Positions 1 to 9,133 of a DNA stretch of 39,595 nt are shown piece after piece. The stretch's first letter is position 1, and the number at the start of each line of letters is the position of its first letter. Location of the stretch: NCBI GenBank assembly GCA_028277105.1, contig JANQHO010000053.1:1-39595 (forward strand), read 5' to 3'. The stretch comes from Owenweeksia sp. GTDB taxonomy: Bacteria > Bacteroidota > Bacteroidia > Flavobacteriales > Schleiferiaceae. Below the pieces are notes generated by a model. The model was given only the letters and a program-made list of their open reading frames with translations, had not been told where the DNA came from and made no database searches. Made by a program: the position numbers and the translations under genes.

Positions 1-1
1 C

Positions 2-2119
2 TACTACTTCGAAGATAAAGGGCATGAAGCAGGAAAGTTTTTACGCCAAAACCCCGTATTGAAAAAACAGCTGGAAAAAAAAGAACTGATGTTTCTGGAA
101 AACGGGCTTACACAAAGCCCCAAAAACATCAGGGTTATTGGTACAGGGGGGCAAACTTTACAAGCTGTAACAGCTCACCGGGAGATACTGAAACTGGAGC
201 CGGTAGATTGGCAAAGGACCGCACTGGTACTGGCTGATGAAAATATTTTACTACCGGTACTCAACAACCTGCCCGCAGCTGTGCCCAGCGTAAATGTCAC
301 TATGGGTATGCCGGTAAAGCACTCCCCTCTCTCCGGTTTTTTTAACCTGCTTTTGGAAATGCACCAGGAAAGCGAGAGTTTGGCCAGTAAAGATGCAAAA
401 GGAGAGGCGGCTTTTCACCATCGCATATGGGATGACCTCCTGAGTCATTATCATTTCCGCGAGGCTCTCGGAGCTAAATCTGCGGAAGTAGAAAAACTGC
501 GCAAGCATATCAGGGAGTACAATTATATTTATTTGTCGTTGGCAGAAGTACAGCAGCACTTGAGCGGGGAGATCCCAGCGGCTGTAAGCGCTTTGTTTAA
601 GGACCACCTGGGAAAACCAGGGCAGCTTTTTGAACATCTCCGCCTCTATTGCTTGTGGTTTAAGGAAAAACGTAAAAGTGCCACTCATCAACTGGAATTG
701 CTCTATTCCTTTTACTCCCTTTTCAGTGAGATCGGTGGGCTACTGGAACAAAATGACTACATAGGCGATATAAAGACCGCTCACCAATTTTACCGCAGCT
801 TATTGCAAAGTGAAACCCTGGACTTATATGGGGAGCCCCTAAGCGGCTTGCAGATCATGGGGATGCTGGAAACCCGGACCCTCGATTTTGAAAATGTGGT
901 GATCACTTCCCTCAACGAAGACATACTACCGAAAGGAAGGAGTCAGAACAGTTTCATACCCTTTGAAATAAAAGTGGAGATGGGGCTGCCCACTTTCCTG
1001 GATAAAGATTCCGTATATGCTTATCACTTCTATCGCTTGCTACAAAGAGCACGTAACATCGTATTGATCTATAATAACCATACCGATGGACTGACAACGG
1101 GTGAACCTAGCCGCTATATCAAGCAATTGGAGTTTGAACTATCCAGGGAGAACCCAGGTCTGAAAATGATTCAACACACGGCCAGCGCCAGAATAGAGCT
1201 AGACCATAATGTACTACAGGTGAAAAAAACGCCTGCTGTGATGGAACGGCTGCAAGAGATGTGTCGCAAAGGGCTTTCTGCTACTACCCTTATCGATTAT
1301 ATTAACGACCCTTTGGAGTTTTATTACAAGCGGGTGCTGCAGTTGCACGAAACCGAAGAGGTAGAAGAAGAAATTGGCTTCAATACCCAGGGAACGGTGG
1401 TACACGAAATACTGGAGGAGTTGTATTCTATAGAAAATGAGCCCGAAAAAGGAAGTCTGAAAGAACTAAGCCCATCTTTACAAGCTTTTTCCCTTTTACA
1501 CAAGGAAGTTGAACAGTTGGTTGTAGACAAACTGAGTGGTAAATACAGGTTTAAGAAGTTGAACCAGGGTAAGAATTACCTCGTAAGGGAAATACTGACC
1601 CGTATGATCACCCATTTTCTGGCCCGTGAAAAAAAGGAGTTGCAAAAGACACCAGTCCGTATCATAGGCCTGGAACAAAAGCTGGAATGGGAACTGGACT
1701 TAGATGACGGAAGCCATGTGAAATTCATCGGCCTGGCCGATCGTATTGATAAGCGGGAAGGCCTGATCCGTATTATAGACTACAAAACTGGAGGAGTACA
1801 GCGCGGTGAGCTGTCTGTAAAAAGCTGGGAAGAAGTCATCAAAAACGGTAAAAAGGCCAAGGCCTTTCAGTTAATGATGTACGCCTGGCTTTATCTCAGG
1901 AACAATGCATCCTGCTCTCAGGTAGAGTCATCCATTATTAGTTTGCGGAATGTAAACGAGTGGAATATGCCTTTAAGCATACAAGGTAAAAGTGAGATAA
2001 GCCGGGAAGCCTTAACCCTTTATGAGTCGGTTTTGAAAGAACTCATCACCGAAATTTTAGACCCCATCCTCCCGTTTGCAAAAAAGAACTTACCTTTGAT
2101 AGGTGATGACCAAACTTAA
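2..2119 (+). CDS. PD-(D/E)XK nuclease family protein, AddB/RecB-C-like (5' truncated)
   Basis: The reading frame is open from base 2, before the first internal start codon (TTG at 59), so the N-terminus lies outside the window. Numbering from that TTG, the C-terminal third carries a RecB-type nuclease domain: GTVVHE at 445-450 (metal-binding His449), GLADRID with Asp561, IIDYKTG with Asp574 and Lys576, then the QLMMYAWLY helix near 605. The upstream 400 residues resemble the inactive helicase-like part of AddB-type subunits, including a NEDILPKGR-like segment near 290. In this phylum such proteins usually act with an AddA/RecB-like helicase in double-strand break end resection; that partner is not visible here and may lie upstream. 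The nuclease assignment is secure. The AddB role rests on family architecture. The 3' end overlaps the next gene by about 14 bases. Confidence 0.85.
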   Translation, partial: YYFEDKGHEAGKFLRQNPVLKKQLEKKELMFLENGLTQSPKNIRVIGTGGQTLQAVTAHREILKLEPVDWQRTALVLADENILLPVLNNLPAAVPSVNVTMGMPVKHSPLSGFFNLLLEMHQESESLASKDAKGEAAFHHRIWDDLLSHYHFREALGAKSAEVEKLRKHIREYNYIYLSLAEVQQHLSGEIPAAVSALFKDHLGKPGQLFEHLRLYCLWFKEKRKSATHQLELLYSFYSLFSEIGGLLEQNDYIGDIKTAHQFYRSLLQSETLDLYGEPLSGLQIMGMLETRTLDFENVVITSLNEDILPKGRSQNSFIPFEIKVEMGLPTFLDKDSVYAYHFYRLLQRARNIVLIYNNHTDGLTTGEPSRYIKQLEFELSRENPGLKMIQHTASARIELDHNVLQVKKTPAVMERLQEMCRKGLSATTLIDYINDPLEFYYKRVLQLHETEEVEEEIGFNTQGTVVHEILEELYSIENEPEKGSLKELSPSLQAFSLLHKEVEQLVVDKLSGKYRFKKLNQGKNYLVREILTRMITHFLAREKKELQKTPVRIIGLEQKLEWELDLDDGSHVKFIGLADRIDKREGLIRIIDYKTGGVQRGELSVKSWEEVIKNGKKAKAFQLMMYAWLYLRNNASCSQVESSIISLRNVNEWNMPLSIQGKSEISREALTLYESVLKELITEILDPILPFAKKNLPLIGDDQT

Positions 2120-2513
2120 GCTTCTTGTCATATTGAGTTCTTTCAGCTTCATAGCTTTTGCTAACCAAGGTTCTGGGGATAAGGACAATAAGCCTCCTAC
2201 CCTTAAAGGGGTAATTGTGGAAGCAGTTGAAGGGGCCGAAATAGAAGGAGCGGTTATATCACTGGAAAAGAACGGTCAGGTTCTGCAGAGTGTAGAGTCA
2301 GATGAAAACGGCTCTTTCCAGTTGCAGTTCAACGATCAGGTGATAAGGCGTGACCAGGTTACCATCAACGTTTACAAAAAAGGTTATAAAACATACCGCT
2401 CCAAGCCAATAAGTCATACCAGTGATACGGTTAGTATTCACCTGGAAAGGATACCGGAGATCATTCCCGTCATTGTACCCCTGGAAGGCAAGGGCTTCCG
2501 CAATCTTCTATGA
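2106..2513 (+). CDS. Small secreted protein with carboxypeptidase-regulatory-like domain
   Basis: A 135-residue protein starting at the ATG at 2106 (an overlapping GTG lies at 2103). The first 20 residues form a signal peptide (KLLVILSSFSFIAFA), followed by a short charged linker. From about residue 32 there is a single beta-sandwich with the look of a CarboxypepD_reg/DUF4480 domain: LKGVIVEA, an insertion of small residues, then SDENGSFQLQF and VYKKGYKTY. Such domains usually serve as stalks or N-terminal modules of larger envelope proteins; here it stands alone and ends in a proline- and isoleucine-rich tail. It is probably periplasmic or surface-exposed, with no enzymatic motif. It overlaps the nuclease gene upstream and the dehydratase start downstream (ATGA), so the three are probably cotranscribed. 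The function is unknown. Confidence 0.75.
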   Translation: MTKLKLLVILSSFSFIAFANQGSGDKDNKPPTLKGVIVEAVEGAEIEGAVISLEKNGQVLQSVESDENGSFQLQFNDQVIRRDQVTINVYKKGYKTYRSKPISHTSDTVSIHLERIPEIIPVIVPLEGKGFRNLL

Positions 2514-3448
2514 TAGAAGGCCCTGATATTAAAAAAGCCTTTCTGCGGATATCTTCCCATTTACATCACACACCTGTCTACACCAGCAAATATTTCGATA
2601 CTAAATACGGAGCCAGCTTCTTTTTCAAGTGCGAAAACTTTCAAAAAACCGGTTCCTTTAAGGCCAGAGGAGCCCTGAACTCGGTTTGGCAACTTTCTTC
2701 AGAAGAAAAGCAAAGGGGAGTGGCTACCCATTCCTCTGGTAATCACGGTCAGGCATTGGCATGGGCCGCCCGTCAGAGTCTTATCAAAGCCTATATCATT
2801 ATGCCAGACAACGCTCCCTGGGTAAAAGTAGAAGCTGTAAGGAGTTACGGTGCCGAAGTGATCTTTTGCGAGAGTAACCTCAAAGCCCGTGAAGAAAAGC
2901 TCGAGGAAGTAAGCGCTAAAACAGGAGCGGTATACATCCCTCCCTACAACTATTACCACACCATAGAAGGCCAGGCAACCGCTGCCCTGGAGCTGCTGCA
3001 CGAAGTTCCTCCACTGGATTATCTGTTGACCCCGGTAGGCGGAGGGGGCCTGCTTTCCGGCAGTGCATTGAGTACCCATTATTTTTCTACGCTTACTAAA
3101 GTGATTGGTTGTGAGCCTGCGGATGCAGATGATGCCTGGCAGTCATTCCATCAAAAAAAACTGGTAGAACAAGTAGCTCCCCGTACCATAGCAGATGGCT
3201 TGAGAACATCATTGGGCGATATTACTTTTGGTTTCATCATACAACATGTGCATGACATCTGGCGTGCCAGTGAAGATGCTATAATAACCAGTATGAAAGA
3301 AGTATGGGAACGTATGAAGTTGGTAATAGAGCCTTCGGCAGCATTACCTCTGGCCTGTATAAGAGAGAATCCTTCATTTTTTAAGGGTCAGCGGGTAGGG
3401 ATCATCCTCTCGGGCGGTAATGTAGACCTGGGGGAATTGCCTTTTTAA
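2510..3448 (+). CDS. Pyridoxal-phosphate-dependent threonine/serine dehydratase (serine racemase-like)
   Basis: A fold-type II PLP enzyme of 312 residues. The Schiff-base lysine is Lys51 in GSFKARGA. The substrate loop is SSGNHG at 75-80, and the phosphate-cradling glycine loop is GGGG at 177-180. A C-terminal SGGN motif near 301 completes the cofactor site. The protein lacks the C-terminal ACT regulatory domain of biosynthetic IlvA, so it resembles the short catabolic threonine dehydratase/serine racemase group. The expected reaction is deamination of L-threonine or L-serine to 2-oxobutyrate or pyruvate, or racemisation of serine; sequence alone does not separate these. The start ATG at 2510 overlaps the previous stop codon, which suggests translational coupling. 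It is cytosolic. Confidence 0.88.
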   Translation: MIEGPDIKKAFLRISSHLHHTPVYTSKYFDTKYGASFFFKCENFQKTGSFKARGALNSVWQLSSEEKQRGVATHSSGNHGQALAWAARQSLIKAYIIMPDNAPWVKVEAVRSYGAEVIFCESNLKAREEKLEEVSAKTGAVYIPPYNYYHTIEGQATAALELLHEVPPLDYLLTPVGGGGLLSGSALSTHYFSTLTKVIGCEPADADDAWQSFHQKKLVEQVAPRTIADGLRTSLGDITFGFIIQHVHDIWRASEDAIITSMKEVWERMKLVIEPSAALPLACIRENPSFFKGQRVGIILSGGNVDLGELPF

Positions 3449-3452
3449 AGCG

Positions 3453-3460
3453 TACTTTTG
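3453..3460 (+). promoter_or_regulatory. Bacteroidota -7 promoter element for purQ
   Basis: TACTTTTG matches the TAnnTTTG consensus and ends 24 bases before the purQ ATG. A correctly spaced -33 TTG is not evident. The TTG inside this element would be a false upstream start for purQ. Confidence 0.45.
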
Positions 3461-3484
3461 CAAAGAACTTTTCAAATTAGAGGA

Positions 3485-4180
3485 ATGAAATTCGGAGTGG
3501 TTATTTTCCCTGGCAGCAATTGTGATCACGATATGATCTATGTATTGCGCAATATCCTGAAACAGGAAGTAGTGGAACTATGGCATAAAGATACCGATCT
3601 GCAAGAGGTTGATTTTGTCGTGCTGCCCGGAGGCTTCTCCTACGGGGACTACCTTAGGTCAGGTGCTATTGCCCGCTTTTCACCTATTATGGAAAAAGTA
3701 ATAGAGTTTGCTCAAAAAGGCGGCTACGTGCTGGGTATTTGTAACGGTTTCCAGGTGCTGTGCGAAGCCGGTTTATTGCCTGGGGCCCTTTTACACAATA
3801 CCAGCCATAATTTTATCTGCAAAAACATTTACCTCAAACCAGCTAACAAAGCCTCGCTTATAAATGCCAGGCTTTCTGTCGAAAAGGCCTATAAAATTCC
3901 CATTGCACACGGAGAAGGAAGATACTTTATCGATGAAAAAGCTTTGGCTGAACTGAAGAGTAACGACCAGGTATTGTTTTATTATTGTGACCAGGAAGGA
4001 GAAATAAGCGAGGAGAGTAATCCGAACGGCTCGCTTGAAAACATTGCCGGAGTGACCAATACCACTAAAAATGTTTTTGGAATGATGCCCCATCCCGAAA
4101 GGGCAGCCGATGAAAATCTCGGCAATACTGATGGGCGTTACTTCTTTGAGAGTATCCTTTCTGCTATAGCCGTAAATTAA
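3485..4180 (+). CDS. purQ: Phosphoribosylformylglycinamidine synthase subunit PurQ
   Basis: The glutaminase subunit of FGAM synthase, which supplies ammonia to PurL in the fourth step of de novo purine synthesis. It is 231 residues long, the usual length of free-standing PurQ. The N-terminus (KFGVVIFPGSNCDHD) is typical. The class I amidotransferase triad is visible: Cys86 in GICNGFQVL, and His203 and Glu205 in MPHPER. The ATG at 3485 is chosen because the family begins at this point; an in-frame TTG at 3458 falls inside a promoter-like TACTTTTG. PurL and PurS partners are not adjacent, but purD lies elsewhere in the window (28770-27502). The assignment is secure. Confidence 0.96.
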   Translation: MKFGVVIFPGSNCDHDMIYVLRNILKQEVVELWHKDTDLQEVDFVVLPGGFSYGDYLRSGAIARFSPIMEKVIEFAQKGGYVLGICNGFQVLCEAGLLPGALLHNTSHNFICKNIYLKPANKASLINARLSVEKAYKIPIAHGEGRYFIDEKALAELKSNDQVLFYYCDQEGEISEESNPNGSLENIAGVTNTTKNVFGMMPHPERAADENLGNTDGRYFFESILSAIAVN

Positions 4181-4208
4181 TTTAAAGTTTGATGTTGTAA
4201 GGTTTAAA

Positions 4209-4310
4209 GTCATTGCGGACGAAGCAAAGTGAAGATCGTTTGGAAGTATAAATAGACTTCTAGTCACCGTCATCGCGCCTACAGCAGGGCGGAAAGCCGC
4301 GATCTCAATG
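4209..4310. repeat. Possible degenerate REP-like/palindromic intergenic sequence
   Basis: The 213-base gap between purQ and the next gene contains GTCATTGCGGACGAAGC (from 4209) and, 60 bases on, CGTCATCGCG paired with CGCGAT (4272-4277 with 4298-4303). Both resemble the GTCATTGCGAGCGAAGC type of short dispersed palindromic repeats found between genes in many bacterial genomes. Only one locus is visible here, so dispersal cannot be shown from this window. No ORF or riboswitch-like fold was recognised in the rest of the gap. Confidence 0.4.
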
Positions 4311-4366
4311 TTTGATATTTTGGGTATATGGAAAAATAATTTAAGATAGCGGGGTCGCTTAATTTA

Positions 4367-4374
4367 TACCTTTG
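4367..4374 (+). promoter_or_regulatory. Bacteroidota -7 promoter element before the cystathionine gamma-synthase gene
   Basis: TACCTTTG is an exact TAnnTTTG match ending 19 bases before the ATG at 4394. No clear TTG is seen at the -33 position, so the call rests on the -7 element and its spacing. Confidence 0.45.
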
Positions 4375-4393
4375 CTACCTCAAATACCAATTC

Positions 4394-5557
4394 ATGTCTG
4401 ACAGTAAAGAATTAAAATTCAATACCCTTACCATACACGGAGGTCAAAATCCGGATCCCTCTACAGGAGCTATTATGCCTCCCATTTACCAGACCTCTAC
4501 CTATGTACAGTCTGCCCCCGGAGTGCATCAGGGCTACGAATATTCCCGTTCTCAAAACCCCACCCGCGAAGCTTTGGAAAAAAACATCGCTTCTATAGAA
4601 AGAGGAAATTACGGTTTGGCCTTTGGCAGCGGTCTGGCCGCTATTGATGCCATCATCAAGATACTGAAGCCCGGAGATGAGGTGATCTCTACTAATGATC
4701 TCTACGGGGGAACGTACCGGCTTTTCCGTACCATTTTTGAGCCATTCGGGATAAAATTCCATTTTACGGCCATGTCGGAAACCAGCAGGATATCCGAGCT
4801 GGTAAACGACCGCACCCGCCTGATCTGGGTAGAAACCCCTACCAATCCCATGATGAATGTGATCGATATAGAAGCGGTGAGCAAAATAGCTAAAGCCCAC
4901 AATAGCTTGCTAGTAGTAGACAATACTTTTGCCACTCCTTACCTGCAGCAGCCCCTCTTATTGGGGGCCGATATTGTTATGCATTCAGCTACCAAATACC
5001 TGGGGGGGCACTCTGATGTGGTACTGGGCCTGGTAGCTTTAAAAGACAAGGAGCTGGCGGATAAACTGTATTACATTCAGAATTCTTCCGGAGCTATCTG
5101 CGGACCGATGGATTCCTTCCTTATCCTACGAGGGATCAAAACCCTGCACGTGCGCATGCAAAGACATTGCGAAAACGGTAGGCTTATCGCTCATTTTCTC
5201 AAAGGCCACCCCAAAGTTGATAAGGTTTACTGGCCTGGTTTCGAAGACCATCCCGACCATTCCGTAGCCCGAAAGCAGATGAAAGACTTTGGTGGAATGA
5301 TCTCTTTTACCGTAAAGGGGGGGTCATATGAGGATACTGCAAAGGTGATATCTTCGTTAAATATCTTCAGCCTGGCAGAATCACTGGGTGGAGTAGAATC
5401 CCTGGCTGGCCATCCCGCCAGTATGACGCACGCCTCCATTCCTAAAGCTGAACGCGAAAAAACCGGTGTGGTTGATTCGCTGATTCGCCTTAGTGTAGGG
5501 ATTGAAGACGCAGAAGACCTCCAAAACGATTTAGACCAGGCCTTACAACAAATCTGA
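4394..5557 (+). CDS. Cystathionine gamma-synthase/gamma-lyase family PLP enzyme
   Basis: A 387-residue fold-type I enzyme of the Cys/Met metabolism family. It has the YEYSRSQNPTR motif near 50-60, a GSGLAAI cofactor loop near 77-84, and the PLP lysine Lys201 in HSATKYLGGHSD. The C-terminal segment ESLGGVESLAGHPASMTHAS is diagnostic of the family. It would catalyse condensation of an activated homoserine with cysteine to cystathionine (MetB), or cystathionine cleavage (gamma-lyase). Paralogues differ little in sequence, so the direction is not resolved. The isolated position gives no pathway context; the next gene, only 12 bases downstream, is a potassium channel subunit. It is cytosolic and a tetramer by family. 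Confidence 0.88.
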   Translation: MSDSKELKFNTLTIHGGQNPDPSTGAIMPPIYQTSTYVQSAPGVHQGYEYSRSQNPTREALEKNIASIERGNYGLAFGSGLAAIDAIIKILKPGDEVISTNDLYGGTYRLFRTIFEPFGIKFHFTAMSETSRISELVNDRTRLIWVETPTNPMMNVIDIEAVSKIAKAHNSLLVVDNTFATPYLQQPLLLGADIVMHSATKYLGGHSDVVLGLVALKDKELADKLYYIQNSSGAICGPMDSFLILRGIKTLHVRMQRHCENGRLIAHFLKGHPKVDKVYWPGFEDHPDHSVARKQMKDFGGMISFTVKGGSYEDTAKVISSLNIFSLAESLGGVESLAGHPASMTHASIPKAEREKTGVVDSLIRLSVGIEDAEDLQNDLDQALQQI

Positions 5558-5569
5558 TTATTTGAACAA

Positions 5570-6244
5570 ATGGCGAGAAGTAAGTTTGCAGTTATAGGGC
5601 TAGGGCAGTTTGGCAGTGCCATTGCCAGAAAGTTAGCCCAAAAAAATGTCGATGTTTTGGCAATAGATATCAGTGATGAAAAAGTAGAAGCTATTAAAGA
5701 CCAGGTGCCCTATGCTGTTACCTTGGACTCAACTGATTCTAAAGCGCTGATGTCGCAAAACATCAGTGAGATGGATGCTGTGGTAGTGGCTATAGGAGCC
5801 AATTTCCAGGATCTTTTGCTCACTACCTTTGTTTTACAGGAGCTGAAGGTTAAACGCATCATTGCCCGTGCCCAGGGGCCTACCCAAAAGCGCATACTCG
5901 AAAAAATGGGGATTGAAGAAATTCTGTCCCCCGAAGATGAAGTAGGTAATAGTATAGCCGAAACCCTGGTAAACCCCAATGTATTGGTGTGTATGCAATT
6001 GCCAGATGATTTTGAGATAGTAGAGATCAAAGCACCCCGTGCTATCGTTAATCGCACCCTGGACAGTATTGGCTTGCGTGAAAAATACAAGATCAATCTG
6101 GTAACCCTTCTCCACCAAAGCGATGATAATACTTACCATGTACGTGGGGTTCCCAATCCCGATAACCGGGTGGAAGAAGATGATATTATTGTGGTTTTCG
6201 GAAAAACTTCCAATATCAACCGCTTCATCGAGATCAATAAATGA
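5570..6244 (+). CDS. KtrA/TrkA-type potassium uptake regulatory subunit
   Basis: A 224-residue RCK protein. The N-terminal Rossmann domain has the nucleotide motif GLGQFG (10-15) and the acidic Asp33 at the end of beta2, as in NAD(H)/ATP-binding KtrA. The C-terminal 80 residues form a TrkA-C domain (FEIVEIKAP, ending in DDIIVVFGK). These peripheral proteins form octameric gating rings on KtrB/TrkH-type potassium channels. No membrane partner gene is in the window, so it acts on a channel encoded elsewhere or lies in a split operon. It is 12 bases from the upstream gene and its stop overlaps the next start (ATGA), suggesting one transcript for genes 4394-6942. Confidence 0.9.
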   Translation: MARSKFAVIGLGQFGSAIARKLAQKNVDVLAIDISDEKVEAIKDQVPYAVTLDSTDSKALMSQNISEMDAVVVAIGANFQDLLLTTFVLQELKVKRIIARAQGPTQKRILEKMGIEEILSPEDEVGNSIAETLVNPNVLVCMQLPDDFEIVEIKAPRAIVNRTLDSIGLREKYKINLVTLLHQSDDNTYHVRGVPNPDNRVEEDDIIVVFGKTSNINRFIEINK

Positions 6245-6942
6245 TGCAGTTTTTCATCACCGGAACGAGCTCTGGTATTGGTGAGGCTTTGGCAAAACGG
6301 GCTTTGGAAGAAGGTCACCGGGTTAATGGTTACAGCCGCAGAAATAGCATCAAACACCCCCATTACCGTCACCAAAGCATTGATCTTTCGAAATTGTCTT
6401 CCTTTACCCAGTTGAATTTCAACCTTAACAAAGAGGCAGAAAAATTGGTTTTGATCAACAATGCGGGTTGGTTGGGCGAAGTGAAGCCTATGGGAAAGCT
6501 TACCCCTGAAAAAATTGACCAGGTGTACCGTGTCAATATTACGGCTCCCGCCATACTCACCTCCTTGTTCCTTGAACAAACTGAAAATACCGGCCAGGAA
6601 CGAATGATCATCAATATTTCATCAGGAGCAGGTAGCTATCCCGTACCCAGTTGGAGTACTTACTGTTCCTCCAAAGCAGCGCTGGATATGCTGACCCGTG
6701 TTACCCAGCTTGACCAGCCCGGTGTGAAGTGCTTTTCTATTGCTCCCGGCATAGTAGATACGGAAATGCAAGGCGAGATAAGGCGATTGGATAATGATGA
6801 TTTTCCCGAAGTGCAACGCTTTGTAGACTATAAACAAAAAGGTGATTTAGCCCAACCTGCCTCAGTTGCCAAAGCCATTTTCTCTTTTGTTGAAAACCCG
6901 GCCTCAGCCCCGAGTATTGTTTTTTCTCTCAGAGACCTTTAA
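6241..6942 (+). CDS. Short-chain dehydrogenase/reductase (benzil/sepiapterin reductase-like)
   Basis: A 233-residue classical SDR. The cofactor motif is TGTSSGIG at 7-14, followed by SRRN near 33, where the arginine suggests NADPH. NNAG is near 75, the catalytic Ser is 127 or 128, and Tyr141-Lys145 (YCSSK) are the catalytic pair. The compact length and CSSKAALDM context resemble the YueD/sepiapterin reductase group of carbonyl reductases. The substrate is unknown. The first ATG at 6241 overlaps the upstream stop; a second ATG at 6244 is equally usable and would remove one residue. Translational coupling to the KtrA gene is likely but does not imply a shared function. Confidence 0.87.
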   Translation: MMQFFITGTSSGIGEALAKRALEEGHRVNGYSRRNSIKHPHYRHQSIDLSKLSSFTQLNFNLNKEAEKLVLINNAGWLGEVKPMGKLTPEKIDQVYRVNITAPAILTSLFLEQTENTGQERMIINISSGAGSYPVPSWSTYCSSKAALDMLTRVTQLDQPGVKCFSIAPGIVDTEMQGEIRRLDNDDFPEVQRFVDYKQKGDLAQPASVAKAIFSFVENPASAPSIVFSLRDL

Positions 6943-6987
6943 ACCTTTTGGAGAGTATATAGTCCAAGGATCAAAATCATATAAAAA

Positions 6988-7377
6988 ATGAAGAAGATAA
7001 TTTTAGCAGCTTTGGCTGGTTTACTACTAGCCACTCCCGCCTGGAGCCAGCGCGAGCATAAGCGGAATCACAACCCTGAAGAAATGGCCCAGAAGATGAC
7101 GGATAAAATGGCTGAAAGGCTGGAACTGTCAGAAGATCAAAAAGAACAAGTCTTGAAAGCTAACCTGGAGTTTACCACAGCTATGAAACAGAACCGGGGA
7201 GAGGCTAAAAACCTGGGCGAAGCACACAATGAAAAGCTGAAAAGCATCCTCACGGAGGAGCAGTATGCCCAATTTCAGGAAGACCGGGCAGACCGCAAAA
7301 AAAGAGTGCGCAAAAAAATGAAAGAACGCCATACTGAAAACTATGAGAGCGGGGCAGCACCAGAAGATCAAATGTAG
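6988..7377 (+). CDS. Periplasmic Spy/CpxP-like LTXXQ-motif protein
   Basis: A 129-residue protein with a clear signal peptide (KKIILAALAGLLLATPAWSQ, cleavage near residue 20). The mature part is a highly charged helical protein containing two LTXXQ-type motifs: LSEDQ near 47 and LTEEQ near 91. It ends in a basic stretch (DRKKRVRKKMKE). This matches the small helical periplasmic proteins related to Spy and CpxP, which bind unfolded proteins or metals and respond to envelope stress. Histidines cluster in the N-terminus of the mature chain (REHKRNHN), which would permit metal binding but does not prove it. It is followed by its own terminator, so it is probably the last gene of its transcript. 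Confidence 0.72.
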   Translation: MKKIILAALAGLLLATPAWSQREHKRNHNPEEMAQKMTDKMAERLELSEDQKEQVLKANLEFTTAMKQNRGEAKNLGEAHNEKLKSILTEEQYAQFQEDRADRKKRVRKKMKERHTENYESGAAPEDQM

Positions 7378-7400
7378 TCCCTTCCTTATTACACTTACTA

Positions 7401-7437
7401 AAACCCTTGTGTTAGAGCGCAAGGGTTTTGTGTTTTT
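7401..7437 (+). terminator. Rho-independent terminator after the Spy-like gene
   Basis: AAACCCTTG (7401-7409) pairs perfectly with CAAGGGTTT (7420-7428) around a 10-base loop and is followed by a T-rich run to 7437. It separates the Spy-like gene from the carboxylase gene. Confidence 0.8.
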
Positions 7438-7532
7438 AAAGCCTTACTTTTTTCTCCAAAGCTGAAATCGCTTACTTTGCAGCCTTAATTATTCTTTTGA
7501 AGTACCTATAAAACTGGTGTAACCAAAGAGCT

Positions 7533-9074
7533 ATGCAGGAAAAACTGAAACTACTGGAAGACAAAATTGCCGAAGCTCAGAAGGGCGGGGGTGAAAAGCG
7601 AATTAAAGCTCAGCACGACAAGGGCAAATTGACTGCCCGTGAAAGGCTCCACTTCCTCATGGATGAAAACAGTTTTGAGGAAATAGGTATGCTGGTTACC
7701 CACCGTTCCACTGACTTTGGCCTCGACAAACAAAAGATACTGGGAGATGGAGTTGTTACCGCCTATGGAACTGTAAATGAAAGACTGGTTTATGCTTTCG
7801 CTCAGGACTTTACCGTATTAGGTGGTTCGTTGGCAGAGGCCCATGCTGAGAAAATATGTAAGGTAATGGATCTCGCTGTGAAAAATGGCGCCCCGCTTAT
7901 AGGCTTAAACGATTCGGGAGGAGCCCGTATCCAGGAAGGGGTGGTTTCTCTGGGTGGTTATGCCGATATTTTTTATCGCAACACTCTGGCCAGTGGTGTA
8001 ATTCCGCAAATTTCAGCTATAATGGGACCTTGTGCCGGAGGAGCGGTATACTCGCCCGCCTTGACCGACTTTATTATGATGGTGGAGAATACTTCTTATA
8101 TGTTTGTCACCGGGCCTAATGTTGTAAAAACGGTAACTCATGAAGAGGTGACTTCTGAAGAGCTAGGGGGAGCCCATACCCATGCCTCTAAATCCGGGGT
8201 TACCCATTTCACTTTTCAAAACGAAATTGCCTGTATCGAGGGTATTAAAAAATTGTTGAGTTATATACCTCAAAACTGTGAAGACCCCCTTCCTCATTTA
8301 AACTACAAAGCGGGCGATGAAAACCGCCCTCAGCTAAGCACCATAGTTCCCGATAATGCCAATCAGCCTTACGATATCAGGGAAGTAATAGAAGGCACTG
8401 TGGATACAGACAGTTTTTGCGAGGTTCACAAAGATTTTGCTGAGAACATAGTGGTAGGTTTTGCAAGGCTGGCCGGGCGTTCCATTGGCATTGTGGCTAA
8501 CCAGCCTGCTTTTCTGGCTGGAGTACTCGATATCAACTCTTCTACCAAGGGTGCCCGTTTTGTGCGTTTTTGCGATTGCTTTAATATTCCCTTGCTGGTT
8601 TTTGAAGATGTGCCGGGCTTTTTACCGGGTACCGACCAGGAGTGGAATGCCATTATCACTAACGGGGCCAAGCTATTGTATGCTTTTAGTGAAGCAACCG
8701 TGCCTCGTATAACGGTTATTACACGCAAAGCTTACGGGGGAGCTTATGATGTGATGAACTCCAAACACATAGGCGCAGACATGAATTATGCCTGGCCTTC
8801 GGCAGAAATTGCCGTTATGGGCGCCAAAGGAGCAGCCGAGATCATCTTCAAGAAGGAAATTCAAGGGGCTGCTGACCCTGTGGAAATGTTGAAACAAAAA
8901 GAACAGGAATACGCAGATATTTTCGCCAATCCCTATCGTGCTGCCGCCCGGGGTTATATAGACGAAGTGATCAAGCCGGAGCAAACCCGGGAAAAGCTGA
9001 TCAGGGCTTTTAAAATGCTGGAAAATAAAGCCGATAGATTGCCTAAAAAGAAGCACGGTAATATTCCTCTGTAA
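7533..9074 (+). CDS. Acyl-CoA carboxylase beta subunit (propionyl-CoA carboxylase type)
   Basis: A 513-residue biotin-dependent carboxyltransferase subunit of the PccB/MmdA family. It opens with the usual helical segment and GKLTARERL near 30. The N-terminal crotonase-like half has [11 protein letters not shown] near 128 and [13 protein letters not shown] near 166, forming the acyl-CoA oxyanion hole. The C-terminal half has [14 protein letters not shown] near 353 and [14 protein letters not shown] near 402, the biotin-binding side. It transfers carboxyl groups between carboxybiotin and propionyl-CoA (or methylmalonyl-CoA). A biotin carboxylase or biotin carrier gene is not nearby, so its partners are encoded elsewhere. 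Start ATG 7533. Its upstream region has near-consensus promoter elements (TACTTTG at 7473), which are weak. Confidence 0.93.
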   Translation: MQEKLKLLEDKIAEAQKGGGEKRIKAQHDKGKLTARERLHFLMDENSFEEIGMLVTHRSTDFGLDKQKILGDGVVTAYGTVNERLVYAFAQDFTVLGGSLAEAHAEKICKVMDLAVKNGAPLIGLNDSGGARIQEGVVSLGGYADIFYRNTLASGVIPQISAIMGPCAGGAVYSPALTDFIMMVENTSYMFVTGPNVVKTVTHEEVTSEELGGAHTHASKSGVTHFTFQNEIACIEGIKKLLSYIPQNCEDPLPHLNYKAGDENRPQLSTIVPDNANQPYDIREVIEGTVDTDSFCEVHKDFAENIVVGFARLAGRSIGIVANQPAFLAGVLDINSSTKGARFVRFCDCFNIPLLVFEDVPGFLPGTDQEWNAIITNGAKLLYAFSEATVPRITVITRKAYGGAYDVMNSKHIGADMNYAWPSAEIAVMGAKGAAEIIFKKEIQGAADPVEMLKQKEQEYADIFANPYRAAARGYIDEVIKPEQTREKLIRAFKMLENKADRLPKKKHGNIPL

Positions 9075-9133
9075 GCTTACAGCAACCTTTTTCTACTTTT
9101 TTTCGTCTCATTGAAAACTAAAATTTCAATAAG

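Noticed and set aside
3791..4273. Open frame of 160 codons on the minus strand over purQ
   Set aside because: It lies opposite conserved purQ codons, shows no family features, and has no promoter-like box.
4181..4393. SAM-type riboswitch before the methionine-related gene
   Set aside because: No conserved riboswitch core was recognised; the gap instead holds palindromic REP-like fragments and a plain promoter box.
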